This document shows, piece by piece, positions 1 through 12,800 of a DNA stretch of 64,000 bases. Source of the stretch: Pythium myriotylum (taxonomy: Eukaryota; Oomycota; Peronosporomycetes; Pythiales; Pythiaceae); contig JALJCQ010000015.1 of the NCBI GenBank assembly GCA_023091665.1, positions 1,364,001 to 1,428,000 of the forward strand, read 5' to 3'. Made by a program: the position numbers and the translations under genes. Positions within the stretch are counted from its first letter, which is position 1, and each line of letters starts with the position of its first letter. A model generated the notes under the pieces. The model made no database searches. It was not told the DNA's origin and saw only the letters and a program-made list of their open reading frames with translations.

Positions 1-196
1 CTCTGGAATCCGTCGCCTCGCACGAGACTCATCGAGCGCTGCTCAGCCGGGTGTTTGGTCGACAGATCCCATCGTCCAGCTGTCCGCTCGGCTGGAAGCC
101 GCGACTCGGCCAAGTTCAGAGCGTGTCAGCCCCGGATCGCTCACTGTCCGTGAGCCACAACCCAATCTCCCGCGCCGGCGGCACCGCACGCAGCCC

Positions 197-1577
197 ATGA
201 TGCAGAAAGGAGACCCGTTCGAAGAGCTCACGGCGCGCAGTCATCACCTGGCCGACGCCTCGCCGAGCCCACCGGTCGCGAGCACGCTTCTTCCGTCGAC
301 CACCAGGCGCCGCGCCAAGGACAAGCTTCAGCAGTCGCACGCCGACCTCCAGACCAAACGCAAGCGCCACGCCGACGCCGAGCGCGAGCGCATCCACCGC
401 AAGCAGGTACGGTACCCGCTCTCGGTGGGTTCTACTGCAGTCAAACTCACCAGCCTGACTCATCATTTCTCGATGACTGCTCTCTAGTCGGGCGTGGCTC
501 GCATGCGCGACGAGGTGCAACAGCTCGAGCAGCAACTGCATTCGCTTTCGGCGTCCTCGCCACAGACGCTCTCGGTGCTGCCGTGGCACACGCACGTACC
601 TGACGACGGCGCCGTGGCCACAATGGGGCCAATCGCGAAGCGAGAGCTTTACGTGCGTGCGCTCACCGAGTCCGGTTGGCTGCGGCGAGAGAAGGCGTCA
701 CTGCAGGCCAAGCTGGACGACTGTGGACTGCTGCAGACGACGGTCGAGAGCCTGCTCGAGGATCTCATCGACGCGACCACGACGCAGCCGACGCAACCGC
801 AAGCGCGAGAGGACGCGACGCGACACATGTCGTATCGCGACGTGCTCTCGAACGAGTGCTACGAGCTCATGCGAGATCTTGTCAACGAATCCAAGCGATT
901 CACGATTCATGCCGACTCACCGCGCCATGACGTGGTTAACGCGCTTGACTGGTCGGCGCTGTGTCAGCACGATGGTAAGGATGTTCGATTCTCCCTCACC
1001 AAGACCTTCCCCGAGGCCGACCTCGAGGAGCTCGCGTCCAGCGTTTGGCTCACCTTCCACGACCTCGCGGTGTCGCAGAAGATATTCTCCTCACGGCTGC
1101 GACTCGAGGTGCTCCAGCGCATTAGCGATGACGTGCTCATTGTCCGTTGGCAGATCGACTGCCGCAAGGTCGTGCCGTACGTGGGTAATTGCCGCAACCT
1201 TGTCTTCCGATGGAAGACGCCTGACGGCTACTTTGTCGGATGTCGCACTATCGACGACGTCGAGCCTGTGGGAGGGACTCAAAGCAATCCAACGAACGGC
1301 GCCTTCGACCAATTCTACTGGTATGGAAGTTGTCAAATCCGAGAACAATGCTGCTGGTTTGTGCTTACTCGTTGTTGTTTATGTGGACAGGGCCAAGCTT
1401 ACGCAGAGCTCCAGTGGCAACGCATGCCAGGCTACGTTTGCGGGTCGTGTTGGTGTAGGCAACGGGACTTCCGCTTTCGCCCGCTTCTTGTGCACGGAAA
1501 TTCCTATCGCGATTTTCCGATGGGAGAGTATGGTCGTCGGACCACTATTTAACTTCAATGCCACCGGGATGGAGTAG
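197..1577 (+). CDS. START-like family protein A with basic/coiled-coil N-terminus
   Basis: Three exons by eye: 197-406, 488-1320, 1391-1577, giving 409 aa. Intron 1 (407-487) is phase 0 just after the basic stretch; intron 2 (1321-1390) splits a Trp codon in phase 2. Residues about 35-70 are rich in Lys/Arg/Glu (ending ERIHRKQ) and continue after the intron into a short heptad-like coil (MRDEVQQLEQQL). The remaining 300 residues align with the paralogues at 17.3-25.4 kb and 35.1 kb, with shared landmarks: a mid-protein VRFSLTKTF block, a RTIDDVEP-type loop, and a C-terminal FRWESMVVGPLF. The fold resembles a START/polyketide-cyclase-like ligand pocket; that is inference from spacing and the conserved C-terminal helix. 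From memory, Phytophthora annotations label such proteins 'M96 mating-specific protein family'; I cannot verify that here. Role: possible DNA-binding or dimerising regulator with a lipid-type pocket, unproven. Confidence 0.75.
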
Positions 1578-2565
1578 GAACCCCTCTGTAACTAGTACAC
1601 CAAACTATAGACTCACTATCGCATTTGCAGCTGAATGACAGTACGAGAGCTGAAAGTGACGCAATATTTCCGTAGCAAGTGAAATATCCGGTCAAGCAGT
1701 CGACCCCTAAGCTGATGAACTTGACATCCGTGCTGCAAAGACGACAACACTCGACATTTCGGCTGCTCTAGTAGATACAGACCGCTGGTTTGGGGGAACG
1801 GCATTTGATGGGAGGGCTATCCAAGAGTGCGCACACTCGACTTCCGATTGCAGGTCCGAAGATTGACTTGCGTCATGCAGCAGAACGGCGCTGCTTCAAT
1901 GTCTCACAATGACGCCCACCAGCGCAATGATGATTGCAAGACACCAGCTGCTAAATGAAGCGAATCGAATGAGATGCGCTCCAACCCAAATGGTCGCCCG
2001 AAAGCACGGCAATATTTCGAAGCGAGGCCCACTTGGCCCCGTCGAGGTCCGAATCAGAAGTGCGTCAATCCAAAAGCAGCGCAGCACCTCTCCAGTGGTA
2101 AGGAAACCCTACTGGAACGGATGGCACAGTGCCACCCAAAGCCCGAGATATTACTTCGGCAATGTATCTCTCTGGCAATCATCTGCTGGAGTGATCGTCT
2201 CCCAGCAATAACGACACTTCACCCAACATGACATCTCACTGGCGGACCTTATTCACGTGATGACTGAGTGACATCGCTTCGTCAGCACAAAATTTCCCGG
2301 TTTTGTACGCTCATCTAATTGTCTAATTGATTCCTGGGAGATGTAAAGATGCCATGCGTTCCAGAGCCCAGGCTTGACAAGCTTGAGCTGGAGCAACGAA
2401 ATCACACCCATCAAGCGGTGGGTACTGTGATGACTGGATCTCGAAAAAAAACGAGCACGCAGTTCTCGAGACTCATCAGATTCACCAAAAATTTCTAGAA
2501 AAACACAGCAGATTCAGGAACAAGCGTGACTTGATTTAAAGGACTGGCTCAGTGTACAACGCTGA
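1578..2565. other. Intergenic, no gene recognised
   Basis: Nearly 1 kb between gene A and the 3' end of the minus-strand channel gene. Only short open frames occur (up to about 100 codons) with no recognisable domain, no start context and no paralogue in the window. The part near 2440-2560 is A/T-rich and probably holds the 3' untranslated region of the minus-strand channel gene. Confidence 0.5.
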
Positions 2566-5500
2566 TCACTCTTCGAGTCGAAAAGCCTCGACTTGGTCTG
2601 CTGCTTCTTCCACAGAATGCACTTTGGTCGAACGTGCGGACTTGGTTGACCTCGTCTCAGATTTGGACAGCTTTAACACCATGTCTCGAAATCGCATTCG
2701 GCCCGAAGTGCTACCAGCACTGTAAACACGGGACTCGCGTGGTAGAAGATCGGTGGGGCGGTGGTAAGTAACTCCGCTTTCAGTCAAAAGTTGGAGCATT
2801 GGGTCGAGAAGTCCGATCCCGTTAGTCCTCGAGTCACCATCCAACACATCCACGAGCAATGAGCTCCATTGTGTAGCTGCTTTTGATGACGGCAATAATC
2901 TGTTGGGGAATCCTGGTCGGCTGGGCGGTCTTGAACCGATCCAGTCATTTCGCCTCTTGGTAAGAACTTTCTTTACCGCTGCCTTCCATTTCGTGAGTTC
3001 GGTCGTCAAAAGCTTCTCATTTCCACTCAATGCGCGGACTTCGCTCACCACTTCGCTTGCCGCCAAGAACGCCGCCCATAGAAAGTCGTGCGATCGAAGG
3101 GATTCCATCAGCGAGTGACTTGTGAGTGAGAACAAGTCGCAAGCTTTTAAGGCTCTGACTGAGAATGGACTCACCGATACCGTCATCAAGCCCTTCTCGC
3201 CAAACCACTGTCCTTTACGGAAACGAACATGGTCTGCGGGCTGTAATATCCCTCTTGACGAAGTCATCACCAAATGTCCATGAATGACAAAGTACATCGA
3301 GTCGTTAATCACACCCTCTGATATCACCATTTCGCCGCGGGGATATCCTTCAAACCTGAGCTCTCGAGCAATGCAGCGCAAGATAGACTGCATGGTAGTG
3401 TTGTCGCCCCTCAACAGCGGGCCAAACAGCGCACCTGCGAAAGACTGCATAGGGTCCTCTGCGATATGCCGAACTACTTCGGTACGCATGTTGAGAGGGA
3501 GATCTGCAAACACAGTCTCATAGTTGACTCCTGAGTATGTCGACCACAATGTGGATAGATACGCATGTACCCGGTCCCGTAGGGCAGAGCTAACTCGGTA
3601 TCTGGAGAGAAACAGCTCAAGCGTGATGACATTCTTGCGGAAATCCACTTGATTCCTTATAAACGAGATATACAGATTCGCAATTTCACCGATCATGAAC
3701 GCCATCATAAGTACACCTCCGAAGCTCATAGCGATCGAAAATCCTAGATGGCCGACCGTTTCTGGATAGTATGTACGTGCTTTCTTTGCAAAAGCCGTCG
3801 CGGAGTATGCTAGTCCGCGAAGCAGCCGCAGTGTCGCTGTACGTGTATCCGGATTGCCACTGTCGTCATATACGAGTTCCTTGGCAGGTAGCCAAGCCGC
3901 CCACTCCATGCCAAACCCACCGAAGACTGCAAGTGCAAGGTATGCGCAAGCGCACCAGAAAATATAGATAGCACACAACAGCGAGATTGTACCGAACCGA
4001 GCAATCTCGTAAGACACACTGCGACGGTCAATCTCGTTTAAATAGGATTTGAGGTTCACGACTTTTACACACCGAAGGAGGCGAATCCATATCGTAGCCT
4101 CCATTGCAAAAATTGAGAGCACGTAGTCGATCGGCAAGGCAGAGATCAAGTCCCAGAGAAGTCGCTCCCTTTTGTACGTTTCCAGGATGCTTTGCTCGTA
4201 CAGTTCGACAGACAAAGCACTTTCCCGAAGAAGACAGTTGAACCAAATATCGGCGATAAAGGCTATGTCGCTAAAGATATCAAGGACGCGCACGATTATG
4301 CAAACCCCTGTCCACCGCTCCAGCGGATCGACGGAGATTCTATACGGCGCCAGAATTGCGTTGAATACGGTGCAGAATACGATCATGCGAAGCCACAAGA
4401 TATGGAGTTGGCTTTGCGCTTCAACACCACGCTTGAAATTCTCTCGAAAGGCACTTAATCCTCGCGAACGATTTCGATCAAAGGCGACCCGACTGCCTTT
4501 TACAGATATGCCATCGCCGTTGATACTGTCATCTTCATCACGTCTGCTTAGACTGGAACTTACTTCACGAAGAGTTTCCGTCGTCGACCCGTGAATCCGA
4601 TGTTGCTTTTGCTGGACTCTAACGGATTGTATTACTTGCTTCTTCCAGTCTGGGTACAAGTCGAATACGATACTCAGAGAGTGGCGTGAAAGAGAGTATA
4701 GGATACACGATGTTCTCGCTACGACGAACGCGTTTCTTGGTGCATCAGAGAACAAAGCATTCTCACCGAAGAAATCACCTGCTATGAGTTGACTTGCGTT
4801 GCGGAATGTCTTCGGGTCAATATCGTCAGATATCCCACTCGTCGAAACGTTGGACCACGCTGTTGGTCGGCGGGATCTTGACAACTGCATGTCAATTTTT
4901 TTTGCCGTCTGCTGACTCAGGACAGCAAGGACACCAGTGAACACAAAAAACATATCTGTGCCTTCTTCGCCGAATCGATACACGAACTCATCCTTGACCA
5001 CCAACACTTGGCTGAACTGGGCTACGAGCATCCGGGTGATTGCGGGTTCCATACCACTCATGAATGCAACCTTGTGAATCATCTTCTGGAGATTAAGTAA
5101 GCGGATATCTGTGACCAGAGATGGGGGAAGAGATGACTCAATTAGATGCTCTTGGGTGATAGTGTGGTAGCGACGGAAGAAGAAGTAGCCTTTCATCTTC
5201 GCGGACAAATTTACAGGAAGCGTGAAATGACCCAACAGGTGACGGACAGATCCGAGACGAGCATTGAATTCTCGACTATCAGCATCCATCATCTCTATCA
5301 CGTCTGAAAAGTTTCCGATCACGTAAGCAAACAGAAAAAATCCCGTCATCATCGTCATTACGCTGAAGACACATTGCGGGGTCGTCTTCGGAAGTTCGCC
5401 TTGATACGAAGCTGACATGAGCCCGAATGACCAGAAAATTGATGAGAAATATCTCAGCGATTTATCCCCACTTACAAGCTGTTTCCCCAGTAGCCAGTGG

Positions 5501-8500
5501 TTCCAACCGAATGCAATTTCACGCTCGCTCAATCTTGGATCTTTCAGATTGGCAGTCGATAGATGTGAGGCGAAGTCATGGTAGACGCACCCAGATAAAT
5601 GAACAGCAAGGAACGTATAGTAAACGAGCTTCATGATGCGCAACTCGGTGGTCCACTTGAGATACCTTTGTTCCAGCTGCCTAAATTGGCCAGGTACTTT
5701 TAGTAGCCGAACGAGCTTGTTAATGTTGAGAATCTCATATCGCACCGTCTTCAACATCCAATTAACGGCAAACAGAGGAGTTACTGCTACAATGTCAATT
5801 ACAAATGAACGAGAACGCAAATAGCGCTGCCGAATGCGCCTAACTTCCATCACCTTGTTTCCAAACTCGTAGTAACCCATCCGACATCTGACGTAGATAT
5901 CGATGAAAAACGAACACTCGAGAAAGACTGTTACGGAATCGACCAGAACGAAGTGCTCTGGGTCAACGCCAAAGCTTGCGTGGATGAGTATGGTGATCCA
6001 CTGAATTGTCATCGCACAAAACAACCAGGTTTCCCACGCCACGGATCCGACAGAGTCCGGCTCAAGAGGATAAAAAAGCGCAGCCTTCCATCTTGGGATC
6101 GATTCGTCCTTAAGATGAGCTGACACTGCGTCACTTGTAAACCGGGCGAGTTTATTGTCGTGTAACCGTCGCTCCAGTTGTAGCAGACTAGGGGTGATAT
6201 CGCTAAACACCTCGCGGAGTCTGAAAACATCTTGCCGTGACACTCGAATCAGAATGCATCCGCTTGCAGCTATAGCATCTTCTGCATATCGTGTAGCAAT
6301 TTCATCTCCTTCAAGCGCTCTTGTGCCAAAGAATCCTCCAACAGGAACCTTTTTCAAAACAGTGTGACCTTTCTTCAAATGCACACTCCCATGCAGCAAG
6401 AAGTGGAGGCGGTGAGCATTGTCCCCTGCGTGGTACACAAACTCTCCTTGTCCGTATAAGACGAATTGAGCACAATCCACGAATGCGGTTTCTAATTGCG
6501 AGAGAACTGGTCGGACACCACCCAGGAGGGCCAATGATTGAAGAGCTGGGTTGCAAATACTGCGCAAAACTTCTCGCCGATACGCAATAGGAAGCTCGCC
6601 GAGTAAATCCTGCAAATGCGCACCTCGATGGGCCGACCACCAGTAGTCGAGGTAAGAGTTAACACGATGGTGGATCCCCAACGGGGCGTTTTGTCGACGA
6701 AGAAAGAGTTGTATACGCGTTCGCACAGCAACAAATTCTTTTTGCTCGAAAGCGGATGCGGTGAACCGCTTTTGGACATTATCTACCACCATAGCAGTGA
6801 TAATGAATCCGCTGAACATGAAAACCACTGCAATCGCGTATTGGGCATCACTGCTTGGCTCAACGGTTTTGCCAAGTCCAGTTAGCACATTGGTCGCGTA
6901 GTAAAGTGCTCGAAAGTACTGCATAGAAGCAATTATCGCAAGCTCTGAAGATGCTGTCGGTATAAAACTGTTGTGTGCGTTTAGAAATCCTGAACCATTC
7001 TTGGTACGCACGAGTTGAACATCGTCGGTCGGGATCCAGGCGTCTTCATCTTCACTGAACCCTTCCATGAACGTCGTGCTAAAGTATAAGCAAGCGACCA
7101 CGTGGCACAACATCAGAAGTAGTAACCCAAATTGAAGAAGCTTTCGCCTGCTGTTCACGTGGTGTAGTTTCTCGATTTCTCTCAGGTGACCACGCAAATG
7201 CCAGAGACTGCACAAAACTCATTAAAGCCAAGCACCACGACAGGTTGGCTTTGATACGTACCGTAACAGACGAGGTAGTCGTAAACCGCGGATATCTGCA
7301 GCTGATCCGACGGCCCAGTAGGGAAACGCAAACAAAAAGTCGAAGATGAAGTGCTGTTTTAGATACCGCAGCGCACTTTTTTCGGGATCGATGATCTTTT
7401 CTGAATTGACCGTGAATGACAGGTTGAAGTTGATGTAGATGTCGACAACCAGGATCAAGTCCGTGAGAATGTTGAAAATGAATATATACCAAACACGCAA
7501 ATCGATAGCTGGGAAAGCGATCTCGAGCGGGACAAGAATGAAGTCGTAGACAAGAACACTCTTCCAACACATGAGTGTCAACCCATAGTCATACGTGAAA
7601 GGGACTTCTTGCCATCGAAACGTACCTGAAGAACGAGCAACCACCACAGTCGAAATCGAGAATCTGCATCCACGGCGTTCTCAAGGAGTAATCGTGCCAA
7701 TCCCACACGAGGAGCAGCCTTCGCGTGCTGACGCGTGTATTGGTCGTAAAAGAGCTTGACGCTGTCTGCATTCACCCGGGGCCGCACTGACACTGCACGA
7801 CGTAGGCGATTGACCATTGTCTCAGTAGGCGACTTGTCGGTGCTTTCAGCTTTGAGACCTTCGCGTTGATCGTTTCCAACAAAAGACGAATCAGGGACGA
7901 CCGAATTCTTTTTCGTGAAGCTTGAGATAGATTTCTTCACTTCTGCCCTCATTAGACGCAAAACCTGCGATGATAGCGCAGACCCACGTCTTTGTTTGGC
8001 ATGCTTCGAGGTTTGAGGTTTGGTTTCTTTCGTGGTTGTAAGCTGATCAGCATTCGCGATGAGCTCCGTGACAGATCGCCTTATCATAGGCACAAAGTGG
8101 GGGTATCCTTCAAGAACACGCTCGGTGTGGAATCGGGAAAGTTTGTAAAGAATGCTGTACGTCGTCGTCACGACTGTTGCGGAACGACTTCGATCTGAGA
8201 AGAGTGACATTTCTCCGACGAAGTCCCCCTTACGGAGCTCACGGACTTTGAAATGGTCGAGGATGACGTCTAGCACCCCCGAATGAATGATGTACATCGC
8301 GTCACCCTCATCACCCTCACGAAAAACGGTACAATGAGCGGGCATAAACATCACTTCGAGCGAGTTCGTCAGAGCTCGAACAAATTCAGGGCTGCATCCT
8401 GTAAAGACTGGTATTCGTGCCACAGTATCTTTGAGAAGCTCCACTTGCAGGTCTTTTGCAATCGAAGGGCACACCAACTTCATCGCTTCTCGATCATTTG

Positions 8501-9607
8501 ATTCTGCGTCTGTGCTGTACCGCTATTGTTGCGTCAATAGCCGAGATAGGTATTCTAATACCTCACATGCAAACTCACCTTCATGTAGTCAAGCGTTTGA
8601 GCCTGTAATCGTTCTGGAACCTGGTGGAAGGCCATAATGTGTTTAAGCTGATTTATTCTTGCTTCTGCTTCTTCGAGATGGCCGTTCTCACATTTCGAGA
8701 GCATGAAAAACATCACGCATAGGTAGGTGAACACACAAAAACCACACATTGTGATGGCAATGTTCAGTACAAATTCGGGGATCTCACGTGGTAGCTCACC
8801 CTCGTAGAACCCAGTGAGCATACCGAACCCCCAAAAGAGCGACTGGAGGTAGGTGGTTCGTACGGATAAGTGTTCGCCTCCATACTCCGGTCGCTTTGCG
8901 AGCCAGTGGTTATCGTGGTGGTCATCATACCCGAACCAGAACCGAATGCACGCGATGCCGTGCGATAGAAACATTGTACCTCCTATGGTCTTGAAGATCC
9001 TCAGCGCCTCGAAGTACCTCGCGTACACATCGTCTAGATTCGAGAGATACTCGGGCAACCGCTTGAGTCGAAGCAATTTGTGGAACTCGAGATACATATT
9101 GCTGGCCTTATTGGGGTGGTACATGAGTGAGAACGGAAGAATCGCCGCCACGTCGATGGCAAAGTTGGCCGATTTGACGTACTTGAGCATGGCGCGTCGC
9201 GTGTCACGGTGCACGCTGCCGTCCTCGTAGAAGCCTGTGTTAAGCTTGACACCAAAGTCTCCGCAGAAGAGGATTTCGCACACGTAAAAAGCGAGGATCT
9301 CTGGGGACTCGGAGACAGTCGCGTGGGGTTCGAACGTCACGACGAACGGGAGCAGGAAGAGCTCATAGACGATCGCTGCCAGCAAGACCTGGCGCCATAC
9401 TTTGAGGAACGTGGAGTGTGGGTCGAGCGCGCCCTTGACGTCCAGCGCGAGAGTTTCCTTGAGCGCCTGCTGGTGGAGAGCGACCGAGTTGATGACGCTC
9501 GCGCGCGAGACGTCGAGCGACGAGCGCAGCCGCACGAGCGTCGAGGGCGGCGGCACGGGCTCGCTCGGGGCCACGGCGCGCAGCGTCGGCGGTCGCGCGA
9601 GGGTCAT
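2566..9607 (-). CDS. Four-domain cyclic-nucleotide-binding ion channel (minus-strand copy)
   Basis: Four exons: 8579-9607, 7626-8522, 7262-7560, 2566-7207; introns 56, 65 and 54 nt; 2288 aa. It contains four successive units, each with S1-S6, a pore loop and a C-linker/CNBD. Pore loops centre on residues 270 (FYEGELP), about 853 (GLGKTVEP), 1344 (SYQGELP) and 1884 (KKARTYYP). None has the GYG of K+ channels. CNBD signatures: unit I VGEMS...RSAT and unit III FGENA...RNAF keep the Glu and Arg that contact cyclic nucleotide; units II (FGTRA) and IV (FGEKG...SVSPFSV) lack the Arg. The C-terminus (last about 150 residues) is a basic/Ser-rich cytoplasmic tail. Known relatives: CNG/HCN/EAG family; the single-chain four-repeat layout recalls the sea-urchin sperm CNGK channel. 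Predicted plasma or flagellar membrane cation channel. Head-to-head with its paralogue at 9840. The domain calls are secure; ion selectivity is not. Confidence 0.88.
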
Positions 9608-9839
9608 GGGCCTGTCGGGCGTCTCTCATCTTGCCGAAACTGCCCCCGAGCCCAATTTTAGCCACGGGAGACAGAGGGCCAATGGCCGATGAGCTTGCCT
9701 CGACAGCGGAAATGGACACCATCGATGCTCGCTTAGTCGCTCCTCGTAACGGATGCGCTCGGCGCGCTGGAAATAGCCTCGTCGCCGCGTCGCGCTCTTC
9801 TCACATCCGCCGCCGCCCGTCGAGCCCCGTGCGCCGCCC
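9608..9839. promoter_or_regulatory. Shared bidirectional promoter of the channel pair
   Basis: Only 232 bp separate the two ATGs of divergent paralogous channel genes (9607 on -, 9840 on +). Both promoters and 5' leaders must therefore lie here or overlap the other gene's leader. I see no TATA-like element that I would defend. Confidence 0.6.
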
Positions 9840-12800
9840 ATGGGCCAGCGCGATGCGCCGTCTCGCGAGAGTGCCGTGACCGATCGGTCCAAGCGGGCGT
9901 CCCGCGGGCGGATCAACTTCGAAGGCTTCCGCTTCTCGACGACCACCGGCGCCGCGCTGCTCGCAGACGAAGCCGAGAACGCCATCGACCCGAACTCGCT
10001 GCTGCTGCGGCTCTGGTACCACGCGCTGCTCGTGTGCATCCTGCTCGAGGCCTTTGTCCTCCCCTTTTTCGTCGCGTTCAAGCCGAACGCCCCTCACACG
10101 CAGCCCAAAGAGCTCTACGTCGTCATGGGCTGCGAGCTGTTCTTCCTCGTGGACCTCGTCGTCCAAGCCCACACGGGCTACTACGACGACGGCAACATCG
10201 TTCGAGACCGCCGAAAGACGCGCGTGCGCTATCTCAAGTCCAAGTGGATCCTGCTTGACGTGTTCACGCTCGTTCCGTTCTCTTACCTCTTGACAGTTCC
10301 AAGGATGTCAAAGGCTGCAACGGAGATGCACAAATTACTCCGATGGGTCCGGTTGCCAAAGTACATCGCCGTATTGGATGACATGTACGCAAAACAGTTT
10401 GCCGCGGTCAAGATCTTCAAATTGGTGGTCTCCACAATCTATCTCTCGCATTTTGTGGCGTGTATCAGATTCTCGTTCGGCTACAATGAACATCATGACG
10501 ATCACTGGCTTCCGGTCATACCGCACGAGCCACCGCACGTTCTTCGCCAGTATCTGACTGCACTCTTCTGGTCATTCGGACTCCTGTCAGGCCTGTTCGA
10601 GGGCGAGCTACCGACGCGCATTCCTGAGTTTGCCTTCGCGGTTTTCGTCGCGAGCTGTGGCTTCACATTATTCACAACGCTCTGTGCTATGTTCTTCATG
10701 ATATCGAAGTGCGAAAGCGGGGACACCGAAGCAGCAGAGGCCAGAATACATCAGCTCAAGCATTTACTATCGTTCCATCACGTCCCAGTTGATCTACAAA
10801 AGCAAGCTATCGAGTACCTTCAGGTGAGATTGATATGCTTCAGTGATTGGTGGATTAGTCTCTTTAGTTCAATTCGGGTTACGTGCACAGCGATATTACA
10901 CAGACGAGGAATCCAACGATCGGGAGGTGATGAAGCTGGTTTGTCCATCGATCAAACAGGATATTCAAGTCGAGCTGTTGAAGGATACAGTTGCGCGAAT
11001 CCCACTCTTCGAAGGCTGTAGAGAAGATTTTATCGTGGCTGTGACAAGTTTGCTACAATTGATTTCACTTCCCGCTCAAACAACAGTGTTCGAAGCTGGC
11101 GAAGTAGGTGACTCCATGTACATCGTCCAGTCTGGTGTTTTGCATGTCATCATTAGTGGCGTGACAGTTCGCGAAATGCGCAAAGGAACATGCTTTGGTG
11201 AACTCTCCGTATTTCTCGATAGCCCAAGAACCGCTACTATTGTAACGGCTACGTACTCGACCCTGTATAAATTGTCGCGTTTTCATGGAGAAAGGGTGCT
11301 CCAAGGATATCCCGAGTGTGCTGCAACGATATCGGCGAGAATTTCGCTGATGGGCAAAAAGAATAATGGACAGAAACAGTCGATTATTTCATTGAGGAGC
11401 TCTTCTTCGCACTCGCGGTTCGACTTCAAACGAATGGATGCGTCTGCCATCACTGCGAAAATTCGACAACAGGCAAACTCAGTTCCACTATTTGGGTGGT
11501 TCAAGAAGAATAGCTACGTGTTGCCCGGTGTCGCTGACACAGAAGAATCACCAGTAACAACTTCTCCTGATGCCCGCATCGCTGCACTCGATGAGAAAGA
11601 TATGCTGAAGAGCTACTACGACCAGAAACACGCTGAGATGCCCCGAGAAACCGTATCCAATCTTCCATGGCTCGCCAAGCACATTCTTTTCCATAGGTGC
11701 ATCGATGCCCAATCGTCGCGACGAATGTGGTGGTTGTTCCTCATCGACATTGTTCTGACGTATAACTGGGTCATGATTCCACTTCGATTAAGCTTTCCTG
11801 TGTTCAATCGACCAATGTGGTATGTTGATTTTACCAATGTTGTCGCCGATTTGGTGTTACTCGTCGATATCTACCTCAACTTTAACCTTTCGTACACCGA
11901 GAACGCCGAGAAGATCATGGACACTTCCCGTAGTGCCGCTCGTTATTTAAAAGGAGGTTTCATGTTCGACATATTCTGCCTGATGCCGTTCTGGATCCTT
12001 TCAGCTCAAAGTAAAAACTTTAAGGTTCGAATTCTCCGACTTGTGCGGTGCGTGCCTCCATCACCGCTCACTATTCATGGGGATGTCACATTCTATTGCC
12101 TATGTCTAGGTGTCGGGCATGGTTTGATCACTACCAGGAAATCAGTAGCTTTTATCGGCTCACCAATCGCGGTCGACTTGTCATTCTTGGTATATTCTTC
12201 TTCATGCTATATCATATCATCGCTTGCATGCACTTTGGTGTTACGAGTATCGAAGGGTTTAGCTCCGACGATGAGGCTTGGATCCCCAGCGAGGATATCT
12301 ATCTTGTTCAAATCAACAATACGCACTACCTCGGCTATAATCACACGATTTATTCCGTCGATGACCCTGAGCTGAACGTGATTGCCGCGAGACAATATTT
12401 TCGATCACTTTATTATGCCGCAAACGTTCTCGCTGCACTTGGCAAGACCATTGAACCAGAAAGTGATGTTCAGTATGCGATCGCCCTCATATTTATGCTC
12501 GGAGGCTTCTTGATTACTGCCGTCGTCGTTGACATTGTTCAAAAACGCTTCACGGCATCGGCATATGAGCAAAAACAGTTTTATTCTATGAGGACACGGA
12601 TCCAGCTTTTTCTTCGACGTCAGAACGCACCAGACTCAATTTTCCAGCGAGTGAATTCATTCTTAGACTTTTGGTGGTCTTCTCACCGAGGAGCATTCAT
12701 TAGCGAACTTATTGCTGACTTACCTGCAGCAATGAAGCTCCAGATCCTCCACAGCATATGCAATCCTGCCCTCCAAACAATCGGTTTGCTTCCAAATGCT

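Noticed and set aside
9209..9722. Open frames on both strands around the channel promoter
   Set aside because: They overlap conserved exon 1 of the minus channel gene or its leader and are highly Arg/Ala-rich, as expected of shadow frames in GC-rich coding DNA.
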